A model generated the notes under the pieces. The model ran no database searches. It was given only the letters and a program-made list of their open reading frames with translations, and was not told where the DNA came from. Below are positions 1 to 7,649 of a DNA stretch of 64,000 bases, in pieces; within the stretch, counting starts at the first letter, position 1, and every line of letters starts with the position of its first letter. The stretch lies in contig CAZFDT010000022.1 in assembly GCA_964518335.1 (NCBI GenBank), positions 1 through 64,000 on the forward strand, in the 5' to 3' direction. Source of the stretch: CAZFDT01 sp964518335. Its GTDB lineage: Bacteria; Planctomycetota; Phycisphaerae; Phycisphaerales; Phycisphaeraceae. The translations under genes were made by a program, and so were the position numbers.

Positions 1-33
1 TACCTGCTCAAAATCCTCATGAACCTCGCCTGA
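1..33 (+). CDS. C-terminal tail of a gene entering from the left
   Basis: An open frame enters at base 1 and ends at the TGA at 31-33, giving only ten residues (YLLKILMNLA). The residues look like a normal amphipathic C-terminus, but nothing identifies the protein. It could equally be a chance open frame. Confidence 0.25.
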   Translation, partial: YLLKILMNLA

Positions 34-474
34 GGACTACATGCGTTTGCCCTGGCAGGGTGTAGGTCACGTTAAAGCGTCGCGGGTCGGGCACAGCCTC
101 AAGATCGCGCAGCACACCGCCCAGGGGGTGGACATCCATGTCACAACTCCCAGCGTCAGGGGTTCAAGATGCGTCGCGTGGCCACGCGGTCCGGTCAAAC
201 GCTTGGGTATCGGCACATCCCGCGACCATGGATCACTCAACTGGGGTAAATGTCTTCACCCTGGGCATGCCGGTTGACTCCGGCGTCTTCTCGTACTCGA
301 AATCGTCGGCGTCCCTCCGCTGCAGGCGGGTTACGATGTCGAGATCGATGACGACAGAGCCAGAACCCACCCCGCCCCAGCCGTCATGCATCGGCAGCAA
401 AACAGGCCCCCATCGTCCCCCCTGCCATCGCCCGAGTTACAATGCCACCCTCTTCCCCCCTCCGGAGCCACGCC
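34..474. other. Gene-free stretch upstream of the serine protease
   Basis: About 440 bases with no convincing gene. The open frames here have no ribosome-binding site and compositions (Arg/Pro/Ser-rich) typical of shadow frames in GC-rich DNA. No tRNA and no strong hairpin was seen. Promoter elements for the downstream protease presumably lie here but none stands out. Confidence 0.5.
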
Positions 475-1623
475 ATGCCGATCCGCCCCGCCGCCGCCGC
501 GCTGCTGCTCGTGGCTTGCGCCTCGACGCTGGCACAGGACGCCCGCGACATCGCCGACAAGGTCCTTCCCTCCGTGGCCATGCTCGTCATGAAGGACGCC
601 AACGGCGAACCCATCGCCATCGGCAGCGGCTTTGTCGTCCATCCGGGGGTCCTCGTCACCAACGCCCACGTCATCCGCGAAGCGTCCAGCGGCACGGCCA
701 CCTTCACCGGCGACAAGACCGAGCACGCCATCGTCGGCGTCGTCGCCTTCGACGCCCACCACGACCTGGCTCTGCTCAAAATCGCCGACGACAAGGCGAA
801 ACCGCTACCCCTGGCGGACGCCGCCGCCGTCAAGGTCGGCGACACCGTGTACGCCGCCGGCAGCCCCCAAGGCATGGCCGGGACCTTCAGCAACGGCATC
901 ATCAGCGCCGTCCGCGAGGTCGAAGGCGGCACCATCCTCCAGACCACCGCTCCCATCTCCCCCGGCAGCAGTGGCGGCCCACTGGTCAACAGCAGCGGCC
1001 AAGTCGTCGGTGTCGCCGTCGCCCTCATTGCCAACGGTCAAAACCTCAACTTCGCCATCGCGGCGAGCCACGCTGCAGAACTACTGCGCGTCGCAGGCGA
1101 TGTGCAACCCCTCGGCGGACAAGCGCGACAAGCATCGGTATTGGACAGGATTGGCGGACCGGCAGTATCCGGCATCGAGATGCACAGTTTCACTTGGGAT
1201 AGGAAGGCGGATGAAGAGGGTCGAGCCCATGCCAGCTTCACTATCGTGAACCGCTACTCAGAGCCGATTGCGATAACACTCATGCAGGTGTTGGTCTACG
1301 ACATTGAGGGACATCTGATTGATGCCAGATGGTACTCGGGGTTCGAGGCGAAACATGACAAAGATCCTTTGGACCAACTTCGAGCGATAATAGGCGCACG
1401 CAGGAGACTACCGCTTGGAAGCGATGGTGATTACGGTCCCGCGATCGAAATTGACGCACGATCGGTCCGTCGAATACCCATGTCCACCGCGGGTGGGCTT
1501 CCCCTACTGAACAGCCCTTCATCCTTGGTCTTTCCTCGCCGATCAGAGGGCAAGGTCGAGTTCCGCATCCTCGACTTTGAGATCATCAAGCCCGGACCGA
1601 GAATCCTTGAAGAGAACAAGTAG
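475..1623 (+). CDS. Exported Do-like (S1C) trypsin-fold serine protease with an extra C-terminal domain
   Basis: The protein is 382 residues. The start at 475 is chosen because CCGGAG lies 8 bases upstream and it gives a proper export signal; an in-frame ATG at 442 lacks this. The signal ends in a lipobox-like LVAC (Cys15), so it may be a lipoprotein, although cleavage after ASTLAQ is also possible. The catalytic triad is visible: His65 in TNAHVI, Asp97 in DLALLKI and Ser166 in PGSSGGP. No PDZ domain is apparent. Instead, residues from about 215 to the end form an unrecognised, probably beta-rich domain. The protease fold is known for HtrA-like envelope quality control and for regulated proteolysis; which applies here is not shown. 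Confidence 0.85.
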   Translation: MPIRPAAAALLLVACASTLAQDARDIADKVLPSVAMLVMKDANGEPIAIGSGFVVHPGVLVTNAHVIREASSGTATFTGDKTEHAIVGVVAFDAHHDLALLKIADDKAKPLPLADAAAVKVGDTVYAAGSPQGMAGTFSNGIISAVREVEGGTILQTTAPISPGSSGGPLVNSSGQVVGVAVALIANGQNLNFAIAASHAAELLRVAGDVQPLGGQARQASVLDRIGGPAVSGIEMHSFTWDRKADEEGRAHASFTIVNRYSEPIAITLMQVLVYDIEGHLIDARWYSGFEAKHDKDPLDQLRAIIGARRRLPLGSDGDYGPAIEIDARSVRRIPMSTAGGLPLLNSPSSLVFPRRSEGKVEFRILDFEIIKPGPRILEENK

Positions 1624-1638
1624 GGTGGGGCGAGTCCA

Positions 1639-1711
1639 CGAGGCCCACCGTTGGGCACCGGATGTGGCATGGCGATGGCATTGACCATCGGGTGCGAATG
1701 GGTGGGCCTCG
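1639..1711. repeat. Imperfect inverted repeat in the same convergent gap
   Basis: CGAGGCCCACC at 1639-1649 is matched by GGTGGGCCTCG at 1701-1711, and GGGGCGAG at 1627-1634 is matched by CTCGCCCC at 1708-1715. This is adjacent to, and independent of, the longer palindrome at 1806-1859. Function unknown; it could fold in RNA downstream of the protease. Confidence 0.45.
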
Positions 1712-1805
1712 CCCCGGAACCAAGCCCCCCGGAAGCTCGGCCCAACCTGCGCGAAGGAGTGGCTGGCTGCTCCGGCATGGAGATGCACGAATCCGAGGCA
1801 TCGCT

Positions 1806-1859
1806 ATAGCCGGGACGCTACGCGTCCCCGGCACCTGGGACGCGTAGCGTCCCGGCTAT
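1806..1859. repeat. Perfect 22-bp inverted repeat with 10-base loop
   Basis: Arms at 1806-1827 and 1838-1859 are exact reverse complements (ATAGCCGGGACG... against ...CGTCCCGGCTAT), separated by a 10-base loop. It lies between the converging protease and Gfo/Idh genes. It has no T-tract, so it looks more like a dispersed palindromic element than a classical terminator, though it could end both transcripts. Confidence 0.75.
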
Positions 1860-1918
1860 GGTGCATAGCTGTGCAACGCCATTGCGGGCATTCGCTCCAT
1901 ACGCGCGTTGTGGCGCGG

Positions 1919-3106
1919 TCAGCGGGTGCAGGCCAGGTCGGGGGCTGGGTCGGGGACCTGGAGGGCGATGGGCGGGACGGTGCGCGGGGTCGAGCCGTGG
2001 CGAAGCGATTCGGTGGCCAGATCGGCGGCGGCAACTGCAGCGCGGGCGGCGGTGGCGCAGGTGGTGGGCTGCGACTCGCCGCGGACGTAGCGGAGGAACT
2101 CATCGACGATCAGCGGGTCGGCGCCACCGTGGCCGCCTTCGGTCGGTGGGATGACGATGCGCTGGTCGCCTTCCTCCTTGAAGCTGGTGCGGCGATTCCA
2201 GACGCGAATCTCGCAGTGCCCCGGTTCGTCGCCGAAGTTTTCGAGGCGACCCTCGGTGCCGATGACGGTGTAGTTGCGCCACGCATCGGGGGCATAGTGG
2301 CACTGCTGATAAGTCGCCAGCACGCCGTTGTCGAGTTGCAGCAGCACGTGGCTGAGGTCCTCCACATCGATGTGCGGACTCAGGCCGGTCTGACTGAGCG
2401 GAGGCCAGTGGTCGTCCGACCAGCCTGCATTGCCGCGTTCGTTCTCACGTCGGCGAGCGGCCACTTTGTCGTACACGCCCAGGTCGCCCATGGCCACGAC
2501 GGTCCTGGTGAACCCGCCGCAGAGCCAGTGCAGCACGTCGATGTCGTGGACGGCCTTCTGCAGCAGCAGCGAGTTGACGTAGCGGCGCTGCGAGTGCCAG
2601 TCCTTGTAGTAGGCGTCGCCGCCGTAGGCGATGAAGTGCCGGCACCAGGCGGCCTTGACCTGGCCGATCGCGCCGCTGTCCACCAGCCGCTTCATTTCGC
2701 GCACGAAACTCATGTGCCGCATGTTGTGGCCCACGTACAACTTGGCGCCGGACTGCGCGGCAGCGCGGAGAATGCGATCGCACGCATCGACGTGGATGGC
2801 CATGGGCTTTTCGAGATACACGGCGATGCCGCGGCCCAGCGCGGCGACAGCGTGCTCCTCGTGCAGGTAGTCGGGCGAGGCGATGAAGACGGCGTCGAGC
2901 TGCTCCCCATCGAGCATGTCGCGGTAGTCGTCGTAGGTGTTGGCGCCCTCGCACTGAGTGGTAAACTGCTGCAGGGCCGGAGCCCAGACATCGGCGCCGG
3001 CGACGAGGCGTGAACCTTGACCCGGCCGATGGGCGTGCCGGGCTAATCGTCCCCGGCTGCCGACGCCGATAACGCCAATCCGTAGGTCGGGTTGATCGCA
3101 CTTCAT
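1919..3106 (-). CDS. Gfo/Idh/MocA family NAD(P)-dependent oxidoreductase
   Basis: The protein is 395 residues. It has the N-terminal Rossmann nucleotide-binding loop GVIGVGSRG (residues 11-19) and the family signature EKP (residues 99-101), followed by the mixed alpha/beta substrate domain. Members oxidise or reduce sugars, inositols and sugar derivatives; the substrate cannot be read from sequence. No signal peptide is seen. It is transcribed divergently from the LacI regulator at 3239, across a gap that holds a 33-bp near-palindrome, so that regulator is a plausible controller. Confidence 0.85.
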   Translation of the reverse strand: MKCDQPDLRIGVIGVGSRGRLARHAHRPGQGSRLVAGADVWAPALQQFTTQCEGANTYDDYRDMLDGEQLDAVFIASPDYLHEEHAVAALGRGIAVYLEKPMAIHVDACDRILRAAAQSGAKLYVGHNMRHMSFVREMKRLVDSGAIGQVKAAWCRHFIAYGGDAYYKDWHSQRRYVNSLLLQKAVHDIDVLHWLCGGFTRTVVAMGDLGVYDKVAARRRENERGNAGWSDDHWPPLSQTGLSPHIDVEDLSHVLLQLDNGVLATYQQCHYAPDAWRNYTVIGTEGRLENFGDEPGHCEIRVWNRRTSFKEEGDQRIVIPPTEGGHGGADPLIVDEFLRYVRGESQPTTCATAARAAVAAADLATESLRHGSTPRTVPPIALQVPDPAPDLACTR

Positions 3107-3187
3107 AACGCACAGGATAACGACGTTTTCAAGTTGGTCAACGGGTCACGGGCAGAAGCCGGAAACTTCCAACAATTTCTAAGATTA

Positions 3188-3220
3188 TCAACGATATTTG
3201 GACTTGCCAATTTTCGTTGA
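3188..3220. promoter_or_regulatory. 33-bp near-palindrome, candidate LacI-family operator
   Basis: The outer arms TCAACGA and TCGTTGA and the inner arms TTGG and CCAA are symmetric around ACTTG; 12 of 14 arm positions pair. It lies in the divergent gap between the Gfo/Idh gene and the LacI gene. It overlaps a candidate -35 (TTGCCA, 3204-3209), which has a 16-base spacer to TAGCAT (3226-3231). Autorepression of the LacI gene is the simplest reading. Confidence 0.55.
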
Positions 3221-3238
3221 CGCGTTAGCATATAGGAT

Positions 3239-4261
3239 ATGGTGACGAAGACTCAGATCGCCGAGGCCGCCGGCGTTTCGCGCACCTGCGTGAGCCTGGT
3301 ACTCAACGATCGCCCCGGGATTCGGGTGGCCGGTCCTACGCGCAAGCGCGTCCTGGAAGTGGCCCGTCGGATGGGCTATCAGGCCAACCCCACGCCTGGG
3401 GCCACCCGCGACGTATCGCTGCGCAGTATCGCCTACATCCTGGGCACGGGGGGCCAAGCCCCATCACGAATGAGCTGGCACTTTGGCGTCCTCGACGAAA
3501 TCCATCACTGCCTGATGGAAGACGGCCGCGGCGTGCTGTTCCTCACCTGCACCGACTCGGCAGCAGCGCAGACCAAAGTGCTTCGCCTGCTCGACAGCGG
3601 CGATCCTCTGGGCGTCATACTCGACGGCACAGTGCCGGCACCACTGGTCGAGCGACTGCAGGAGCGCGGCATGCCCTTCGTCGTGACCGGCATCACGCCT
3701 TTCGCCCACGATCCGCAGTGGGAGGGCAAAGTCAACACGGTGTCCATCAACGTCCGCGAAGGCGTGCATCAGACCATGCGCTGGCTGGCGGAACATGGTG
3801 CACGGTCGATCGCGCTGGCGTCCGACAAGCTGAGCCTTCTGGTCAGCCGCATGATTCTGCAGGCGTACCAGGAGGCGGTGACGCAGTTGCATCTGGCGTA
3901 CAACCCGGCTCTGGTACAGGTCTGCGGCGACGATGCCGAGGGTCGGTACTTGCTGAGTCGCTTCAACGAGCTGGACATCCGCTACGACGGACTGCTGATT
4001 GGATCGATGCCTCTGGCGCGAACGATGCTGACCTGGCCCGGCGAGCGGCGAGACGGCGACCCCGTTCCGCCCCTGACCGCAGCGATCGGGCCCGGCGGCA
4101 GTGAGGAGCCGGTACCTCCCGACGTTGCCAGCGCCTATGTGAGCTACTCGGAGTACGCCCGGCTGGCGTACGAGCTCTTGTCGCAGCAGATCAACTATCC
4201 GCAGCGTAAGCCGCAGAACCTGCGAATCCCCATGAGCTTTCACGATCCAACACGCGCCTGA
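3239..4261 (+). CDS. LacI-family transcriptional regulator
   Basis: The protein is 340 residues. The N-terminal helix-turn-helix begins TQIAEAAGVSRTCVSLVLN (about residues 4-23) and is followed by a hinge helix and a periplasmic-binding-protein-like sensor domain, the normal LacI layout and length. No usable Shine-Dalgarno is present. The candidate -10 at 3226-3231 ends 7 bases before the ATG, so the mRNA may be leaderless. GTG at 3242 is an alternative start. It faces a Gfo/Idh oxidoreductase and is followed by a prepilin-like gene. LacI proteins of this type usually bind a sugar or sugar phosphate; the ligand here is unknown. Confidence 0.88.
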   Translation: MVTKTQIAEAAGVSRTCVSLVLNDRPGIRVAGPTRKRVLEVARRMGYQANPTPGATRDVSLRSIAYILGTGGQAPSRMSWHFGVLDEIHHCLMEDGRGVLFLTCTDSAAAQTKVLRLLDSGDPLGVILDGTVPAPLVERLQERGMPFVVTGITPFAHDPQWEGKVNTVSINVREGVHQTMRWLAEHGARSIALASDKLSLLVSRMILQAYQEAVTQLHLAYNPALVQVCGDDAEGRYLLSRFNELDIRYDGLLIGSMPLARTMLTWPGERRDGDPVPPLTAAIGPGGSEEPVPPDVASAYVSYSEYARLAYELLSQQINYPQRKPQNLRIPMSFHDPTRA

Positions 4262-4302
4262 CGATACGGGGGCGTGAACTGGAATGTGTTCATGACCTGC
4301 AA

Positions 4303-4321
4303 TATAATCGATAGATCGATT
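4303..4321 (+). promoter_or_regulatory. TATAAT -10 followed by GATCGATT operator-like element
   Basis: A perfect TATAAT (4303-4308) runs into ATCGAT-AG-ATCGAT. GATCGATT at 4314-4321 recurs just downstream of promoters at 10071-10083 (reverse complement) and 14258-14265. The -35 is weak. Probably the promoter and repressor site of the prepilin gene starting at 4373. Confidence 0.5.
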
Positions 4322-4372
4322 TAATTGGAGCCGCTCAAAACCGCGCCTGCCCGTGTCACGCAAGGAGTCAGC

Positions 4373-5221
4373 ATGCACACTCACCCACATCGTTCGGCCC
4401 CCTCGATCCCGCATTTGTCACGTTCGTCACACGCACAGGAGTGCCGTGGTTTCACGCTCATCGAGTTGCTGGTGGTCATCAGCATCATCGCCCTGCTGAT
4501 TTCGCTGCTGTTGCCTGCGTTGGGGCAGGCCCGCGCCACGGCCCAGACCACGCTTTGCGGCACGCGACTTAAGCAGGTCGGACTGGCAGCCAACCTGTAC
4601 GCCAGCGAGCACCGCGAGCAATTGCCGCCTGGGTTCATCCTCTGGGGCGGGGCGACCACGCCGCCGCCGCCGGCCGAGTTCAACGGGTATCCGCCGACCT
4701 GGGGCATTCTCTCGGTTTGGCATCACATCCTGCAGCCTTACGCGGCGGGCGTGACGGTCTATACCTGCGCCGGGCAGACCCTGTCCGACTCGCAGTACGT
4801 CGAGGCCGGCGATGTCAACGGCGACCATAGGTTCTGGTGGGGCAACTTCGGCATCAATGACGGCATCATGGATATGAACTACGGCGCCACCCCGGCGTAC
4901 CGTCACAAGCGCCTCAGCGATCTGCCGCGTATCGGCCAAGGCGCGTTCATGATGGACTCGGGCTCGTGGGACATCAACTACGCCTACGTCAAGACGCAGC
5001 CCGACAGCGTGAACTACCTGCCGGGCGCCGGCCAGCCCGGCGACGGGTTCTTCGTCAACGCCAATGCGGGCATCGGTGTTGCGTCCGAAAAAGACTACTG
5101 GCAGGGCCGCCACGCCAACCGCCGCGTCAACGTCGTCTTTGGCGACGGCCATGTGCAGAACGCCAGCGCCCAAGGCATCCGCGATTTGGAAACGACCGAT
5201 CCGTTCTGGACCGGCAAGTGA
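4373..5221 (+). CDS. Prepilin-like type II secretion/pseudopilin protein, DGH-box family
   Basis: The protein is 282 residues. ATG 4373 is chosen because AAGGAG ends 5 bases before it; an upstream in-frame ATG at 4325 has no such signal. A basic leader is followed by G-FTLIELLVVISIIALLISLL (split here as the cleavage site after Gly26 and the hydrophobic helix), with Glu at +5 of the mature protein. The C-terminus has the FGDGHV box typical of the large planctomycete family of prepilin-like proteins. Family members are thought to be processed by prepilin peptidase and exported, but their roles are mostly unknown. It directly follows a LacI regulator. Confidence 0.85.
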   Translation: MHTHPHRSAPSIPHLSRSSHAQECRGFTLIELLVVISIIALLISLLLPALGQARATAQTTLCGTRLKQVGLAANLYASEHREQLPPGFILWGGATTPPPPAEFNGYPPTWGILSVWHHILQPYAAGVTVYTCAGQTLSDSQYVEAGDVNGDHRFWWGNFGINDGIMDMNYGATPAYRHKRLSDLPRIGQGAFMMDSGSWDINYAYVKTQPDSVNYLPGAGQPGDGFFVNANAGIGVASEKDYWQGRHANRRVNVVFGDGHVQNASAQGIRDLETTDPFWTGK

Positions 5222-5258
5222 CTCTCCTGACCGCCGGGGATGAGCCGGAGTGCTGCAC

Positions 5259-7649
5259 ATGTCGCTGCGTGCCGTCGCCATCGGTCTGGCCCTGGGCCTA
5301 TTCGTCTCGGTGTGCACACTGTTCAACGACGGCGTGATCCAGGGAAGCTGGTTCATCGGCAACCATCTGCCCGTGTCGGTGTTCGGCGTGGTGGTGGCGC
5401 TGCTGCTGGCGGTCAATCCCCTGCTGGGACGACTGGGCGCGCGGGCGCCGCTGCGCGCCGCCGAGGTGGCGGTGATCGCGGCGATCGGTCTGGCGGCGTG
5501 CGGCTGGCCCAGCTTCAGCTTCTTCTGGGGCTTCGTGCCCAACATCGCCACGCCCGAGCACTGGATCAAGAGCAATCCCGCCTGGCAGGCGACGGGGGTT
5601 ATGAGCTACGTTCCCGGAGCCGACGCCGCGATGGGCCACGGCCACGTGCAGGACTGGCCCGGGCTCACTGCAGCGCTCGCCGACGCCGGGGACGACGACT
5701 CCGTCGTCGCCCAGGTGTGGCGCCAACTGCAGCCTCACGAGCGGGAGCTGATCGCTGCCATCGACGATCGGACGCCGTGGGACGGGCACATCGCCGACGC
5801 GCTCCTGGCGGGGCTCAACCGCATCATCGTCGAGGGAGATCTCCAGTCGCCGTGGGACGCGGATGTTGAGGCGTTGCAGTTACACGATCGTCCCTGGCGG
5901 AACCGGCATCTGCTGACGGAGGCGTTTGCGGGAAAGCTGCTGCCCGCACCGCGGGGGCAGGGCGTTCTGCTGGGCGCGTCGGAGGATGCAGAGCGTGCCC
6001 GCACGATGATCCTGCAAGGCGCCGATGCTGCAGACGACCCCGCGCGGGGCCCGATTCCGTGGCGGGCGTGGTGGCCGGCGCTGCGCGTGTGGGGCGGCCT
6101 GGGCTTGGCGCTGGGGCTTGCGGCGCTGTGCCTGGCGTTGATCGTGCATCCGCAGTGGTCGCGGCGGGAGCTGCTGATCTACCCGCTGGCACAGTTCGTC
6201 AGCGAACTGGGGCGTCGCCTGCCCGATCGCACCCTGCCGCAGATCGCCACGAACCGCCTGTTCTGGGTAGGCTTTGCTGTCGCGGTAACGATCCACGGTC
6301 TCAACGGACTGGCGCGATGGTTCCCCGACACCGCGTTCGTCTCCATTCCCCTCACGCTCAACTTCGGTCGCCTGTCCCAACTGTTCCCCAACGCCCAGCG
6401 AGTGCCCGGCATCGAGGAGCTGTTCTGGCCGTACCTGTACCTGTCGGTGATCGGTTTTGCGTTCCTGCTCAACACGACCGTGTCGTTCTCCGTGGGCATT
6501 GCGTTTTCCGTGTACGTGGCGGTGTCGGCGGCGATGCTGGCGCGCGGGATGCCGGTCGAGCTGGATTATCTGGGTCCCACGAGCCACAGTCTGCTGCGCT
6601 TCGGGGCGTACCTGGGCATGGCATGCATCATCATGTACGTGGGGCGGCGCTACTACGCGCAGCTTGCCATGCGCGCCGTCGGCGCCGGTGCAATCCACGC
6701 CGACAGGACGCCGACCTACGCGGTCTGGGCCGTCAGGGGTCTGGTCGTCTGCATCATGCTGGCGGTGGCGACGCTGCGCAGCGCCGGGCTGGACTGGGTC
6801 CTGTCGAGCCTGTTCGTGCTGCTGGTGCTGCTCATGTTCCTGGTGATGACGCGCATCGTCGCCGAGACGGGCCTGTTCTTCGTACAGTCGTGGTGGATGC
6901 CGGTGGCCGTGCTGACCGGGGTGTTCGGCGTCGAGACGATCGGCCCCACGTCGTACATCGTACTGGCGATGGCGAGCATCATGATCGTCGGCGATCCGCG
7001 CACCACGCTCATGCCTTATCTGGCCAACGGCCTGCAGATCGTCGAGCGTGCCGACGGCGCAGCGGCACGCCGTGGTATCGCCTGGCCCCTGCTGACGATG
7101 CTCCTGCTGGGCTTCGTTGCGTCGGGCCTGGTCACGCTGACGCTGCTGCACGACCGCAGTATTCACGTGCTCGACGGCTGGTCTAGCCAGACGTTGCCGT
7201 CGCTGCCGTTCGACGAGCTGGCCCGACATCTGGCGCATATGCGCAGCCGCCTGACACTGGCGGACGCCACCGCGCACGACGGCCTCAGGTCGCTGCGCGG
7301 TCTGAGTTTGTCACCCCAGGTCTGCGGGTGGATCGGGGCGGGCGTGGGACTGATCACCCTGTGCTCGATCGCGCGATTGCGCCTGGCGTGGTGGCCCATC
7401 CACCCGGTGCTGTTTCTGATCTGGGGCACGATGCCCTCGTCGCGGCTGGCGGTGTCGTTTCTGCTGGGTTGGTTCATCAAGTGGGCGGTGCTGCAGACGG
7501 GTGGGACGCGCGGCTATCGTGCGGTCCTGCCCCTGATGCTGGGCGTCATCGCCGGCGAGCTGATCGCGGCCCTGGGCTGGACGATCATCGGCGGAGCGTA
7601 CTATTTCGGCACCGGCATTCGCCCGCCGTCATATCGCGTCTATCCCTGA
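5259..7649 (+). CDS. Large polytopic inner-membrane protein (DUF6784/DUF6785-like)
   Basis: The protein is 796 residues. ATG 5259 has CCGGAG 8 bases upstream and is preferred over the GTG at 5250. Roughly a dozen or more hydrophobic segments are visible: an N-terminal cluster (residues 1-90), a long extracytoplasmic or cytoplasmic stretch (about 100-265), then membrane segments through to the C-terminus. The overall arrangement resembles uncharacterised planctomycete/verrucomicrobial membrane families that sit beside sugar-degradation genes, and distantly oligopeptide transporters. Transport of a carbohydrate-derived compound is an inference from context. Its last 10 bases overlap the convergent glycosidase-like gene. 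Confidence 0.7.
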   Translation: MSLRAVAIGLALGLFVSVCTLFNDGVIQGSWFIGNHLPVSVFGVVVALLLAVNPLLGRLGARAPLRAAEVAVIAAIGLAACGWPSFSFFWGFVPNIATPEHWIKSNPAWQATGVMSYVPGADAAMGHGHVQDWPGLTAALADAGDDDSVVAQVWRQLQPHERELIAAIDDRTPWDGHIADALLAGLNRIIVEGDLQSPWDADVEALQLHDRPWRNRHLLTEAFAGKLLPAPRGQGVLLGASEDAERARTMILQGADAADDPARGPIPWRAWWPALRVWGGLGLALGLAALCLALIVHPQWSRRELLIYPLAQFVSELGRRLPDRTLPQIATNRLFWVGFAVAVTIHGLNGLARWFPDTAFVSIPLTLNFGRLSQLFPNAQRVPGIEELFWPYLYLSVIGFAFLLNTTVSFSVGIAFSVYVAVSAAMLARGMPVELDYLGPTSHSLLRFGAYLGMACIIMYVGRRYYAQLAMRAVGAGAIHADRTPTYAVWAVRGLVVCIMLAVATLRSAGLDWVLSSLFVLLVLLMFLVMTRIVAETGLFFVQSWWMPVAVLTGVFGVETIGPTSYIVLAMASIMIVGDPRTTLMPYLANGLQIVERADGAAARRGIAWPLLTMLLLGFVASGLVTLTLLHDRSIHVLDGWSSQTLPSLPFDELARHLAHMRSRLTLADATAHDGLRSLRGLSLSPQVCGWIGAGVGLITLCSIARLRLAWWPIHPVLFLIWGTMPSSRLAVSFLLGWFIKWAVLQTGGTRGYRAVLPLMLGVIAGELIAALGWTIIGGAYYFGTGIRPPSYRVYP

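Noticed and set aside
41..277. 78-codon frame at the left edge
   Set aside because: No start signal, no recognisable motif.
1871..3013. Long open frame antisense to the Gfo/Idh gene
   Set aside because: The opposite strand has clear Rossmann and EKP motifs; this frame is a GC-bias shadow with no family features.
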